Source: Hymenobacter roseosalivarius DSM 11622 (GTDB taxonomy: Bacteria; Bacteroidota; Bacteroidia; Cytophagales; Hymenobacteraceae). Taken from it: a DNA stretch of 64,000 nt. Below, piece by piece: positions 1 to 8,595 of the stretch; positions within the stretch are counted from its first letter, which is position 1, and every line of letters begins with the position of its first letter. The DNA is taken from NCBI RefSeq assembly GCF_900176135.1, contig NZ_FWWW01000099.1, positions 1 through 64,000 of the forward strand, written 5' to 3'. The translations under genes were made by a program, and so were the position numbers. The notes beneath the pieces are model-generated. The model had not been told where the DNA came from, ran no database searches, and saw nothing but the letters and a program-made list of their open reading frames with translations.

Positions 1-8
1 CAATAACT

Positions 9-28
9 AAAGCTGCCGACAGCTTTTT
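9..28 (+). terminator. possible intrinsic terminator of a gene left of the window
   Basis: A 7-bp stem (AAAGCTG / CAGCTTT) around a CCGA tetraloop is followed by a short T run. Its position at the window edge fits the end of an upstream plus-strand gene that lies outside the window. The stem is short, so the call is weak. Confidence 0.35.
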
Positions 29-262
29 AAGTTTATTGAAGTCGTACTAGCCTACAAATTAATAGCACTAAAGAACTGTTTGAGCAGACAAGAACAAACA
101 AGCGTATGCATTTTGCTCGGCAGTTGCCTTTTTGGCTATTCATTGTCTCGAGGCATGTAAGCTAAGCCAGCAAGCGCAGTGTGTTGCCTTTCTATAGACT
201 TTGCCGCTGCCCGTATCAGATTTTTGTTTTTTGGTTGTTGATTGCAGAAAATTCATCGCTGC

Positions 263-2005
263 ATGCTCGCTCTTCTCCTCTCCGCCTCCCTACTTTTCAC
301 CGCGCCCCCCGATTGGCGCACGCCTTTCGAGAAAGGCAATGGCAACACTACCGCCACCTACGCCGAGTGCATAGACTACTATAAAAGACTCGACGCGGCC
401 TACCCTGAAATTACGCTACGCGAGGCGGGCACCACCGACATCGGCCAGCCCCTGCACGAGGTAGTCGTGTCGCTGGATGGCGACGCGGACCCAGCTTCGG
501 TGCGGGCCAAAAACCGGCGCATGGTCTTTATCCAGAACGGTATTCACCCCGGCGAGCCTGAAGGCATCGACGCCAGCATGATGCTCGTGCGCGACTATGT
601 GCAGAAGAAGGAGCTGCGCCGGCAGCTTGAAAATGTGACATTGGTACTTATCCCTATCTACAACGTAGACGGGGCTCTGAACCGCAACAGCACTACCCGC
701 ACCAACCAGAACGGCCCCCAGGAATACGGCTTCCGCGGCAACGCCCGCAACCTCGATTTGAACCGCGACTACATCAAGCAGGACTCGCGCAATGCCCGCA
801 GCTTCGCCCAGCTTTTCCAGCGCTGGCAACCGGAAGTCTTTGTTGATACGCATACGTCTAATGGTGCTGATTATCAGTATACCTTGACGCTGATTGACAC
901 CCAGCGCGACAAGCTGCATCCGGCTATGAATCAGTACATGCAGCAGCGGCTGTTGCCGGCTTTGTACGCGGGCATGGAAAAGAAGAAATGGCCGCTGACG
1001 CCCTACGTAGACTTCGAAGGCCGCACGCCCGAGAGTGGCTTACGGGGCTTTCTGGAAACGCCGCGCTACTCCACCGGCTACACGACATTGTTCAATACGC
1101 TGGGCTTCGTTACTGAGACGCACATGCTCAAGGAATTTGCCCCCCGCGTGCGTGTCACCTACGATTTTCTGGAGCTGCTGATCCGCACGGTGCACCAGGA
1201 CGCGGCCCAAATTAAGCAGGCCCGCGCCGCTGCCGACCAGCAAACCCGCGCCCAAACTGACTTCGCCCTGACCTGGCAGCTCGACACGACGCAGATCGAT
1301 AAGTTCAGCTTCCGGGGCTACGAAGGCCGCACCAAAACCAGCGAAGTAAGTGGGCAGCCGCGCCTGTACTACGACCGCAAAGCGCCCTTCACGCGGCCCG
1401 TAAACTATTACCATACCTACCGCCCCACTACCACCGTGCACCGCCCAGTAGCCTACCTTATCCCCCAGGCCTGGGGCGAAGTGCTGGAGCGCCTGCGTTT
1501 GAGTGGCGTGCAGCTTCAGCGCCTCCGCCGCGATACTACCCTGACGGCAGAAGTGTACTACGTGGAGGACTATAAAACCTCGCCGCGTCCCTACGAAGGC
1601 CATTACCTGCACTCACAGGTGAAGCTGCGGCCCGAGCAGCAAGCGCTGGCATTCCGAAAAGGCGATTATGTGGCGGTGGTTGATCAGGCGGCCGTCCGCT
1701 ACCTGGTCGAAACCCTGGAGCCGCAAGCCACCGACTCGTTTTTCAACTGGGGCTTTTTCGACAGCATCCTGCAGCAGAAAGAGCACTTCTCCGACTATGT
1801 ATTCGAGGACCTGGCCGCGGAGCTGCTCCACCGCGACCCGCAACTCCGCCAGCAGCTCGAAGCCCGCCAGAAGGCAGATCCGGCCTTCGCCAAAAGCGCC
1901 AGCGCTCAGCTCGACTTCATCTACCGCCGCTCCCCGCATTACGAAAAATCCTACCTGCGCTACCCCGTAGCCCGCTGGCTGGGGGGCAATTTGCCGGTAG
2001 AATAA
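263..2005 (+). CDS. secreted M14-family zinc carboxypeptidase
   Basis: Metallocarboxypeptidase, expected to trim peptides outside the cytoplasm. An N-terminal hydrophobic signal segment (about residues 1-14) is followed by the M14 fold. Zinc ligands are visible as HPGE (His95, Glu98) and the later DTHTSNG (His197). The likely catalytic Glu is in TETH (about residue 285). Residues beyond about 320 form an extra C-terminal region without a motif I recognise. The frame is open from a TTG at 242, but ATG 263 gives the cleaner signal peptide. The gene stands alone, with a weak hairpin downstream. Family is clear; substrate is unknown. Confidence 0.9.
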   Translation: MLALLLSASLLFTAPPDWRTPFEKGNGNTTATYAECIDYYKRLDAAYPEITLREAGTTDIGQPLHEVVVSLDGDADPASVRAKNRRMVFIQNGIHPGEPEGIDASMMLVRDYVQKKELRRQLENVTLVLIPIYNVDGALNRNSTTRTNQNGPQEYGFRGNARNLDLNRDYIKQDSRNARSFAQLFQRWQPEVFVDTHTSNGADYQYTLTLIDTQRDKLHPAMNQYMQQRLLPALYAGMEKKKWPLTPYVDFEGRTPESGLRGFLETPRYSTGYTTLFNTLGFVTETHMLKEFAPRVRVTYDFLELLIRTVHQDAAQIKQARAAADQQTRAQTDFALTWQLDTTQIDKFSFRGYEGRTKTSEVSGQPRLYYDRKAPFTRPVNYYHTYRPTTTVHRPVAYLIPQAWGEVLERLRLSGVQLQRLRRDTTLTAEVYYVEDYKTSPRPYEGHYLHSQVKLRPEQQALAFRKGDYVAVVDQAAVRYLVETLEPQATDSFFNWGFFDSILQQKEHFSDYVFEDLAAELLHRDPQLRQQLEARQKADPAFAKSASAQLDFIYRRSPHYEKSYLRYPVARWLGGNLPVE

Positions 2006-2050
2006 GACATGGATGTAATTTTGAATGTGATTATGATCCGCGTGTCAATC

Positions 2051-2090
2051 AGTAGCGAAGCATTCCGCGTGCTTCGACAAGCGGACGCCA
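2051..2090. repeat. intergenic hairpin CGAAGCA...TGCTTCG
   Basis: A 7-bp inverted repeat (2056-2062 and 2070-2076) lies between the peptidase and the ABC exporter. There is no T run, so it does not look like a simple terminator. It resembles one half of the palindromic repeat elements found elsewhere in the window. Confidence 0.4.
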
Positions 2091-2154
2091 GATAGAGCAT
2101 GACGGGTGACAAGTTTGACAACACCTCCATTATTTCCAATACTAAATCCCCTAC

Positions 2155-3051
2155 ATGGCAATTCTGGAAATTGAGAACCTCTCCAAAAACTATGGAAGTA
2201 CGCAGGCACTGAAGGGCCTGAGCCTGACGGTGGAAGCAGGCAGCGTGTATGGCTTATTGGGGCCGAACGGAAGTGGCAAAACCACCACGCTTGGCATTGC
2301 TCTTGGGGTGCTGCAACCATCGGGGGGCACCGCGCGCTGGTTTGGGGGGCAAATTTCGAGTGCCAGCAAGCGCCGGGTGGGCGCGCTGCTGGAAACGCCC
2401 AACTTTTTCCCTTACCTCTCCGCTCGCCAAAACCTGCAGATTGCCGCCGATGTAAAGGGTGCCGACCCAGTCACCATCACGGAGGCGCTGGAAATAACCG
2501 GCCTGGCCGCCCGCCAGCACGATGCGTTTCGGGGCTACTCGCTGGGCATGAAACAACGGCTGGCGCTGGCTTCTACCCTGCTGGGTCGCCCGGAGGTATT
2601 GGTGCTCGATGAGCCCACCAATGGTCTTGACCCACAGGGAATTGCCGAAGTGCGAAGCTTGGTTCTGCGCTTGGCTGCCGAGGGCAAAACCATCATTCTG
2701 GCCAGTCATCTGCTTGATGAGATTGAGAAGGTGTGTACCCACGTAGCGGTGCTTCAGCGCGGGGAGCTGCGCGCCGCGGGCCCCGTCAGCGACATCCTGG
2801 CCGTGGCCGACCGTATAGTGCTGCGTCTGGCTCCCAATGCCGCGCCCGCAGCACTGCTAGAAGCGCTGGGGGGCTTTTCCTGGGTTACCGATGTGCGCCC
2901 CGAGCCGGCCGGCGGCGTCAGTGCCGTGCTGGGACCGGGCCGTCAGCCCGCTGAGCTGAACCAGGCTCTCTTTCTGCAAGGTCTGGTTCTCAATAGTCTG
3001 GAAGTTCGGCACCGCAGCCTCGAAACGCAGTTTTTGGAGTTAACCAAGTAA
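2155..3051 (+). CDS. ABC transporter ATP-binding protein (ABC-2 exporter type)
   Basis: ATPase subunit of an ABC-2 exporter. Walker A is GPNGSGKTT (about residues 37-45), the signature is SLGMKQR, Walker B is VLDEPTNGLDP, and the switch His follows in ASHLLDE. The C-terminal 80 residues form the accessory domain typical of drug- or bacitracin-type ABC ATPases. The next gene, after a 150-bp gap holding a repeat element, encodes the membrane partner. Two copies of the word TGGGGGGC lie inside this gene (2343, 2867). The cargo cannot be told from sequence. Confidence 0.92.
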   Translation: MAILEIENLSKNYGSTQALKGLSLTVEAGSVYGLLGPNGSGKTTTLGIALGVLQPSGGTARWFGGQISSASKRRVGALLETPNFFPYLSARQNLQIAADVKGADPVTITEALEITGLAARQHDAFRGYSLGMKQRLALASTLLGRPEVLVLDEPTNGLDPQGIAEVRSLVLRLAAEGKTIILASHLLDEIEKVCTHVAVLQRGELRAAGPVSDILAVADRIVLRLAPNAAPAALLEALGGFSWVTDVRPEPAGGVSAVLGPGRQPAELNQALFLQGLVLNSLEVRHRSLETQFLELTK

Positions 3052-3060
3052 TGCGACCTG

Positions 3061-3165
3061 AGTGGTACTACGACTCAAAGTCGTAGTACCACTATCGTTG
3101 AACGACCTCATGTAGCGAACAACAGCAACAATGATACTGGTGCTACAACTTTGAGTCGTAGTATC
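3061..3165. repeat. inverted-pair palindromic element (family C)
   Basis: The left half (3061-3093) is a perfect 15-bp stem with a CAA loop. The right half (about 3133-3165) is a diverged copy in inverted orientation sharing the ACTACGACTCAAAGT core. It sits between the exporter ATPase and permease genes, so a co-transcript would carry it as RNA structure. Confidence 0.75.
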
Positions 3166-3202
3166 CCCTCGGATTATCTACTTACTCTCAACCCCTTGCC
3201 TC

Positions 3203-3970
3203 ATGCTCGTACGTGCTGAACTCCGTAAGCTCCTGCCTTACCGTACGGTCTGGATTGTGCTGGTGCTCTTTGCGGGGCTGCTGGCTTTCTTCGTGTCGGT
3301 GGGCGGCAACGTGACCATCAATGGCCAGACCGTTGGCAACAGCTTGTATGCGTTTCCGGGCTTGTGGACTAAACTGACTTACGTGGCCAGCTACTTTCAT
3401 CTCCTGCTGGGCATTCTGCTCATAATTCTGATTACCGACGAATTTCAGTTTCGCACCTTCAGGCAACAGCTCATTGATGGTCTCTCCCCGGCCGGCCTAA
3501 TACAGGGCAAACTTATCGTATCGGGGCTACTGACGCTATTTGGGATGCTTGTGCTGCTGCTGGTTGGCCTTTACTTCGGGCTTACCCACACCACCGATTC
3601 CAGCACCTCCGCCACGGAAGGATTATTCGACGCGCTGCTCCGCTACGGCGTGCAGGCCCTGGGCTACCTGAGCCTGGCCGCGCTGTTTGGCTTTCTGATT
3701 CGCAAGAGTGGGCCGGCCATTCTGCTGTTTCTGCTGTATTCCTGGGTGATCGAGCCCTTGCTGCGCCTGCCCATCGCCGACCACATCGACCGCTACTTTC
3801 CCACCAAAGTATTTTCCAGCCTCACGCCCAACCCAACGCAGGCTATCCTCGAAACCATGACCGGCCCCACCAGCGCCCTCAGCGCCACTCAGGCTGTCCC
3901 GCTCACGCTGGCCTATGCTGCCCTCTTCTGGCTACTCAGCTACCTGCTGCTGCGCCACCGGGATTTGTAG
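3203..3970 (+). CDS. ABC-2 type exporter permease
   Basis: Membrane partner of the ATPase just upstream. Hydrophobic segments near residues 15-32, 65-85, 105-130, 150-170, 180-195 and 230-250 fit six helices of an ABC-2 permease. The gene starts with ATG 3203 and ends before a strong bidirectional terminator at 4031-4073. Unlike many exporters there is one permease gene, so the protein probably dimerises. The transported molecule is unknown. Confidence 0.85.
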   Translation: MLVRAELRKLLPYRTVWIVLVLFAGLLAFFVSVGGNVTINGQTVGNSLYAFPGLWTKLTYVASYFHLLLGILLIILITDEFQFRTFRQQLIDGLSPAGLIQGKLIVSGLLTLFGMLVLLLVGLYFGLTHTTDSSTSATEGLFDALLRYGVQALGYLSLAALFGFLIRKSGPAILLFLLYSWVIEPLLRLPIADHIDRYFPTKVFSSLTPNPTQAILETMTGPTSALSATQAVPLTLAYAALFWLLSYLLLRHRDL

Positions 3971-4030
3971 CGGCTATGATTCATTTATTTGGTAATCAAC
4001 TAGTTGTTCTGGCAGGCAGCCGTTGCACAA

Positions 4031-4073
4031 AAAAGCCCCCCAGCCCGTCTTTCGAGCGGCTGGGGGGCTTTTC
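4031..4073. terminator. bidirectional intrinsic terminator
   Basis: Stem arms GCCCCCCAGCC and GGCTGGGGGGC are flanked by an A run on the left and a T run on the right. It lies between two convergent genes. Both arms contain the window-wide word GCCCCCCA / TGGGGGGC. Confidence 0.92.
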
Positions 4074-4097
4074 TGGTCAAAAAGCAAACCGGCAACT

Positions 4098-4910
4098 TTA
4101 CGGTTGCTTGTCTTCCGATAGCGAGTTGGCATAGTTCACGATGAAGGCCAGCTCGCGGGCATTAGTGAAGTCTAGGTTGTTTTGCTTAGCATATTGTTCA
4201 ATCTGACGGGCTTTTTTGCGGTAGGCGGCCAGCAAATCCTTCTTAGGATTGCGCAACGGAATGATGGAGCCCGTAGACGTACCCAGATAAAAGTTGTCTT
4301 TTATCTCCGAATAAGAGCCCGCGTAGCGCGAAGGACCGTAGCCGCCATACCCGCCCCCGTAGCCATAAGGGCCGGAGGCGTATACGGGCCGCTCTACCAG
4401 GGCCTCGCGGCGCAGCAATACGGTAGGCCCGCTGCTGAGCTGCTCAAAAAACGCGGGCGATTTGTAGTCGCTGTAGTCGTTGTCGCGGTTCCAGCGGTAG
4501 GTACGAAACACCCGCACCAGGCTGGTATCGGGCCGCTCCCGGCGCTTGGGCAGAGGGCCGTTAAAAAAGGCCGGGCTACCGTAGTAATAGCCCCGGCGCG
4601 CGTCATAAAAGTCGTCGTAGTAATACGCGTCGCGGCGGCGGTCGTACTGCTCACCTTTCACAGCAAAGCTTTGTACGGCCACCGCCGAGAGCGTATTGAT
4701 GGTATTATCGGGCATGGTCATGCGCACCACATCCTCGTTTCGGTGCAGCACCAGCGGGCCTTCCAGCGTATCGCCATTCGCGAGCAGAATAGTGCTGCCC
4801 GCAAACTCCTGCACAAAGGTGGTGCGCTGGGCCAATGCGGCTGAAGCTGGAAACAAACTGAGCGCCAGGGCAGCCGCGCCGGCACTCAAAACGGAACGCA
4901 GGATTTTCAT
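4098..4910 (-). CDS. secreted hypothetical protein, glycine/tyrosine-rich middle
   Basis: I do not recognise the family. A clear signal peptide ends near ALAQ (about residue 28), so the protein is exported. Residues 30-80 hold a compact segment with a GDTLEGPLV-like strand pattern. The middle (about 95-215) is rich in Tyr, Gly and Arg with a YGGGYGGYG stretch. The C-terminal 40 residues are charged and helical. It is convergent with the ABC exporter and sits 44 bp from ribBA on the same strand. ATG 4910 is the only sensible start. Confidence 0.7.
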   Translation of the reverse strand: MKILRSVLSAGAAALALSLFPASAALAQRTTFVQEFAGSTILLANGDTLEGPLVLHRNEDVVRMTMPDNTINTLSAVAVQSFAVKGEQYDRRRDAYYYDDFYDARRGYYYGSPAFFNGPLPKRRERPDTSLVRVFRTYRWNRDNDYSDYKSPAFFEQLSSGPTVLLRREALVERPVYASGPYGYGGGYGGYGPSRYAGSYSEIKDNFYLGTSTGSIIPLRNPKKDLLAAYRKKARQIEQYAKQNNLDFTNARELAFIVNYANSLSEDKQP

Positions 4911-4954
4911 AGCCAGAGTAATATAGCTAAAATACGCGTTTCGCGGCTGCTTGG

Positions 4955-6199
4955 CTACGATTCTTTGCCGCTCTCGACTGTCGCTTTGACGGGGTGAAGC
5001 TTGCTCAGAATCGTGTGGCCGAGCTTGTCGCGCTTGGTAGTTAAATAACTTTGGTTGTGCTGGTTGGGTTCAATCTCAATCGGCACCGTTTCCACGATTT
5101 CAAGCCCGTAGCCCATCAGGCCCGTGCGCTTGCGCGGATTATTGGTAAGCAGACGCATCTGACTGATACCTAGGTCGCGCAGAATAGCGGCACCCACGCC
5201 GTAGTCGCGCTCATCCATGCCGAAGCCCAGTTCTACGTTGGCCTCCACCGTGTCGCGGCCTTGCTCCTGCAGCTTGTAGGCGCGCAACTTATTGAGCAGG
5301 CCAATACCGCGCCCTTCCTGGTTCATGTACACCACCACGCCGCGGCCGGCCTGGTCAATCTGCTTCATGGCGCGGTGCAGCTGGGGGCCACAGTCGCAGC
5401 GGCAGGAGCCGAATATGTCGCCGGTGACGCAGGAAGAGTGCACCCGCACCAGGGGCGGCTCTGCTCCGGTCAGGTCGCCTTTCACCAGGGCCAAGTGCTG
5501 GGCACCGTTGGAGCGTTGGGTGAAGGCATACAGGTCGAAATCGCCCCATTCAGTGGGCAATTTCACGGTGATGTCGCGGGTAATAAGACTTTCCTGGGCA
5601 AGGCGATACTTGATCAGGTCCTGCACCGAAATCAACTTCAGATCCCAGTGCCGGGCTACCTCCTCCAGGTCGGGCAGGCGGGCCATTTCCCCATCTTCCT
5701 TCAGAATCTCAACCAGCACCCCGGCCGGCTCAAACCCGGCCAGACGAGCTAAGTCTACGGCCGCCTCGGTGTGGCCGGCGCGGCGCAACACGCCTTCTTT
5801 GCGCGCTTTCAGCGGAAAAATGTGCCCCGGCTTGCCCAGCTCCTCGGGCTTGGTAGTAGGGTCAATAAGGGCCAGAATAGTCTTGGAGCGGTCGGAGGCA
5901 GAAATACCGGTCGTGACGCCGTTCGTAAGCAAGTCAACGGAAACGGTGAAGGGCGTGGCATGCAACGCGGTATTACGGCCCACCATCAGCTCCAAACCTA
6001 GCTCTTCACAGCGGTCCTCCGTCAGTGGGGCGCACACCAGGCCCCGGCCGTGCGTGGCCATAAAATTGACAATTTCGGGGGTAGCGCAGCGGGCAGCACA
6101 GATAAAGTCGCCTTCGTTTTCGCGGTCTTCGTCATCGACCACAATCACTACCTTGCCGGCACGAATATCGGCAATGGCGTCTTCTATTGAATTAAGCAT
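4955..6199 (-). CDS. ribBA: bifunctional DHBP synthase / GTP cyclohydrolase II
   Basis: Riboflavin biosynthesis: the N-terminal half makes 3,4-dihydroxy-2-butanone 4-phosphate from ribulose 5-phosphate, and the C-terminal half opens GTP. The RibB half shows VDDEDRENEGDF and the FPLKAR / GHTEAAVDL regions. The RibA half has the zinc-cysteine motif CVTGDIFGSCRCDCG and NQEGRGIGL. The length, 414 residues, is normal for the fusion. No FMN-riboswitch motif is visible in the 170 bases upstream. Confidence 0.97.
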   Translation of the reverse strand: MLNSIEDAIADIRAGKVVIVVDDEDRENEGDFICAARCATPEIVNFMATHGRGLVCAPLTEDRCEELGLELMVGRNTALHATPFTVSVDLLTNGVTTGISASDRSKTILALIDPTTKPEELGKPGHIFPLKARKEGVLRRAGHTEAAVDLARLAGFEPAGVLVEILKEDGEMARLPDLEEVARHWDLKLISVQDLIKYRLAQESLITRDITVKLPTEWGDFDLYAFTQRSNGAQHLALVKGDLTGAEPPLVRVHSSCVTGDIFGSCRCDCGPQLHRAMKQIDQAGRGVVVYMNQEGRGIGLLNKLRAYKLQEQGRDTVEANVELGFGMDERDYGVGAAILRDLGISQMRLLTNNPRKRTGLMGYGLEIVETVPIEIEPNQHNQSYLTTKRDKLGHTILSKLHPVKATVESGKES

Positions 6200-6374
6200 G
6201 AACGTAGGTGAGGCAGATTAAAGGATGTTGCGGCTCTCGGGTTTTAAAACGCAGTCGCAAAGCTGGCAGAACAACCACCAACGACGCCGCGAAGTTACGA
6301 CAGGCAAGATTCTCGAATGGCGGACCGCTATATGAGCCAAGTTGAGGCAGAACATAAATCATCCAGACGCCTTA

Positions 6375-6466
6375 TAGCAACGCGTATTCGCGTCTAATCG
6401 TCGCGGTCGGTGTTAAGCCGGCGCGGCATCGGTTGTCCAACGATTAGACGCGAGTACGCGTCGCTA
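6375..6466. repeat. inverted-pair palindromic element (family A, copy 1)
   Basis: Two 26-nt ends (6375-6400 and 6441-6466) are inverted copies differing at 2 positions. Each contains a semi-palindrome of the form ACGCGTATTCGCGT. The same element, longer inside, recurs at 19737-19854. The right end supplies the TAG stop of proC (6464-6466). Confidence 0.88.
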
Positions 6467-7279
6467 CTCCTTTGCCAATTCCGTGGCGCGCTGTTGAGCC
6501 GCTTTAATACCATCTACCAGCGTTTCGGCCAGGTTGCCCGCCCGAAAAGCGCGCAGAGCCGCCTCCGTGGTGCCGCCTTTGGAAGCTACGTTGGCAATAA
6601 GCTGGTCGATGCTTTGGTCGGAGTTGTTCAGCAAATGAAAGGCCCCCAGCATCGTCTGCTTTACCAGCAGGCCCGCCACCGACTCCGAGAAGCCCAGCTC
6701 CTGGCCGGCCCGCATCATGGCCTGCACGATGTAGTAGAAATAGGCCGGACCACTGCCACTGACGGCCGTAACAGCGTCGAGCAGGCTTTCGTCTTCCATA
6801 AAAATAGAGCGGCCCGTGGCGTTGAGCAGGTTTTCAACCTGATGCAACCGACTGCGACCAACTTCCGGCGCGGCCGAAAAACCCGTAATTCCCATACCCA
6901 GCAGGGCCGGCGTATTGGGCATGGCCCGCAGCACCTGCCGATGGTCCAGCTCCCGCTGCAAACGCGAAATCGGGATGCCGGCCATGATGGATACCACTAC
7001 CTGCTCGGGTTGCAGCACTTGGCGCAGCCCGTCGGCCACCCGGCCAAAATCCTGGGGCTTCACCGCTACCAGCACTACATCGTAGCTGCCTATGGCCGCG
7101 GACAGCAGGCCCGTTGGCATACCCAGCTGGCTGGCATTTAAGCGCTGGCAATGGGCGTCGTCGCGGCCCAGAAGGAGCATATCGGTGCGGGCTACGAGGT
7201 TGTATTGCAGGAACGCTTTCGCAAAAGCCTGCCCCATGTTGCCGCAGCCCAGAATGGCAATGCGTAAGTTTTTATTCAT
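6464..7279 (-). CDS. proC: pyrroline-5-carboxylate reductase
   Basis: Last step of proline synthesis: NAD(P)H-dependent reduction of pyrroline-5-carboxylate. The N-terminal Rossmann motif is ILGCGNMGQAF. The C-terminal region has the ProC signature with SGSGPAYFYYIVQAM followed by ASKGGTTEAALR. The length of 271 residues is standard. The stop codon lies inside a palindromic repeat element, so the last residues after the LAKE end may have been set by the insertion. Start is ATG 7279. Confidence 0.96.
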   Translation of the reverse strand: MNKNLRIAILGCGNMGQAFAKAFLQYNLVARTDMLLLGRDDAHCQRLNASQLGMPTGLLSAAIGSYDVVLVAVKPQDFGRVADGLRQVLQPEQVVVSIMAGIPISRLQRELDHRQVLRAMPNTPALLGMGITGFSAAPEVGRSRLHQVENLLNATGRSIFMEDESLLDAVTAVSGSGPAYFYYIVQAMMRAGQELGFSESVAGLLVKQTMLGAFHLLNNSDQSIDQLIANVASKGGTTEAALRAFRAGNLAETLVDGIKAAQQRATELAKE

Positions 7280-7411
7280 GAGGCTGAAGTAGTTAGATAA
7301 TAGGCTAATAGGCCGAGACGCTCATTTGAGCATTGAGCCGGCCAGCGGCTTTCTCGTTAAGTCCACCTTGGTCGCCGCTCAGGTTAAAGTCAATAATGCG
7401 CCGGGCTTATC

Positions 7412-8584
7412 CTAGGGCTTTTCGAATAAACGCTCTAGGCGGCGGGTAGCCGTGGCCCAGTTGTAGTTTTCGCGCACGAACTCCAGGCCCCGTTGGGCCA
7501 GCGCTTTCGCCTGTTCAGCCTCGGCGAGGAGGTCACTGATGTGCGCGGCCAGCTCCGCCGCCGTTTGGCCAACAAGCAAATGCTCCCCCGACGTCCCACG
7601 TAAGGCATTGTTGGCCAAAGGCGTAGTAACACAAGGCAGGCGCATAGCCATAGCTTCGAGCAGCTTGTTTTGCAAGCCCGTACCTACGCGCATAGGTGCC
7701 ACGAATACGCCCGCCGCCGCATATGCCTCCCGAATATCGGAGAGCCAGCCGCTGACCGTGACGGTAGGTGAGGCCAGCGCCTGCACCCGCAGCGCCGGGG
7801 TAGTGCCCGCAATCAGCAGGCGGGCATTGGGCTGCCGCTGCCGCACCAGAGGCAGGATTTCCTCGGCCAGAAACACGGCGGCATCCACATTCGGGTGGTA
7901 GTTCATGTTGCCGCAAAACAGAATCTCATACTCTATTTTGCTTTGTACGGGCCGGAAATAATTGGTATCGATTCCGTTCAGGACCACCTCTATCTCGGCC
8001 CGACGCGGGTGGTCGATCAGTTGGCGGTCTTGGTCGGATATGATGGTGTGGTGGCGAAACCAACCAAATGCCGCCGCCTCATAGGTGCGCAGGCGTTCCG
8101 CTTCCAGCTGAAATATGGGCCGCTGCCACTGGGGGGCTTTTTCGGCCCGGCGCAGCATGCCAGCCGAGAACACGTCCATATAATCCAGCGTGCAGGGCAG
8201 ACGCTCCGCGTGGGGGCGCAGGTATTCGGCCATGCGGATGAGCTGGCAATAGGCGTGGTCGGGCTGAAAACGGGTGATTAGCTGATCCAGACAGCGCTGG
8301 GCCGTGGCATTATGAAAGTAGCCCACCTGCAACGGCTGTCCGTTGGTTAGCGCGCGGGTCATGTTCAGGGCAATGCGAGGGCGGCGCAACTGATGAACGT
8401 GCAGGCCACCGGCGCAAAGTGGGGTCACGGCCGTCAATGCCGAGGCCGACACGGGCTCATCGGTGAGGGCAAACAGGCAAATCTCGTGGCGCTGGGCCAG
8501 ATAGCGAAGCTGATGGAAGGCACGCAGCTTGTCGCCCTTGTCAAGCGGGTAGGGAAACCGGGACAGCAGGACGAGCAGCTTCAT
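7412..8584 (-). CDS. GT4-type glycosyltransferase
   Basis: GT-B fold glycosyltransferase of group 1. The N-terminal acceptor domain starts MKLLVLLSRFPYPLDKGD, with the glycine-poor loop typical of the exopolysaccharide-associated group. The donor domain has FCGNMNYHPN near residue 220, then VSGWLSDIREAY and the EX7E-like PMRVGTGLQNKLLEAMAM region. ATG 8584 is chosen over the in-frame TTG 8593, which would put codons into a TGGGGGGC word. It follows the second glycosyltransferase gene by 11 bases, so the two are very likely one transcript acting on one surface polysaccharide. Confidence 0.87.
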   Translation of the reverse strand: MKLLVLLSRFPYPLDKGDKLRAFHQLRYLAQRHEICLFALTDEPVSASALTAVTPLCAGGLHVHQLRRPRIALNMTRALTNGQPLQVGYFHNATAQRCLDQLITRFQPDHAYCQLIRMAEYLRPHAERLPCTLDYMDVFSAGMLRRAEKAPQWQRPIFQLEAERLRTYEAAAFGWFRHHTIISDQDRQLIDHPRRAEIEVVLNGIDTNYFRPVQSKIEYEILFCGNMNYHPNVDAAVFLAEEILPLVRQRQPNARLLIAGTTPALRVQALASPTVTVSGWLSDIREAYAAAGVFVAPMRVGTGLQNKLLEAMAMRLPCVTTPLANNALRGTSGEHLLVGQTAAELAAHISDLLAEAEQAKALAQRGLEFVRENYNWATATRRLERLFEKP

Positions 8585-8595
8585 GGGGGGCAAAG

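Noticed and set aside
6200..6374. FMN riboswitch upstream of ribBA
   Set aside because: None of the conserved FMN-element segments are seen.
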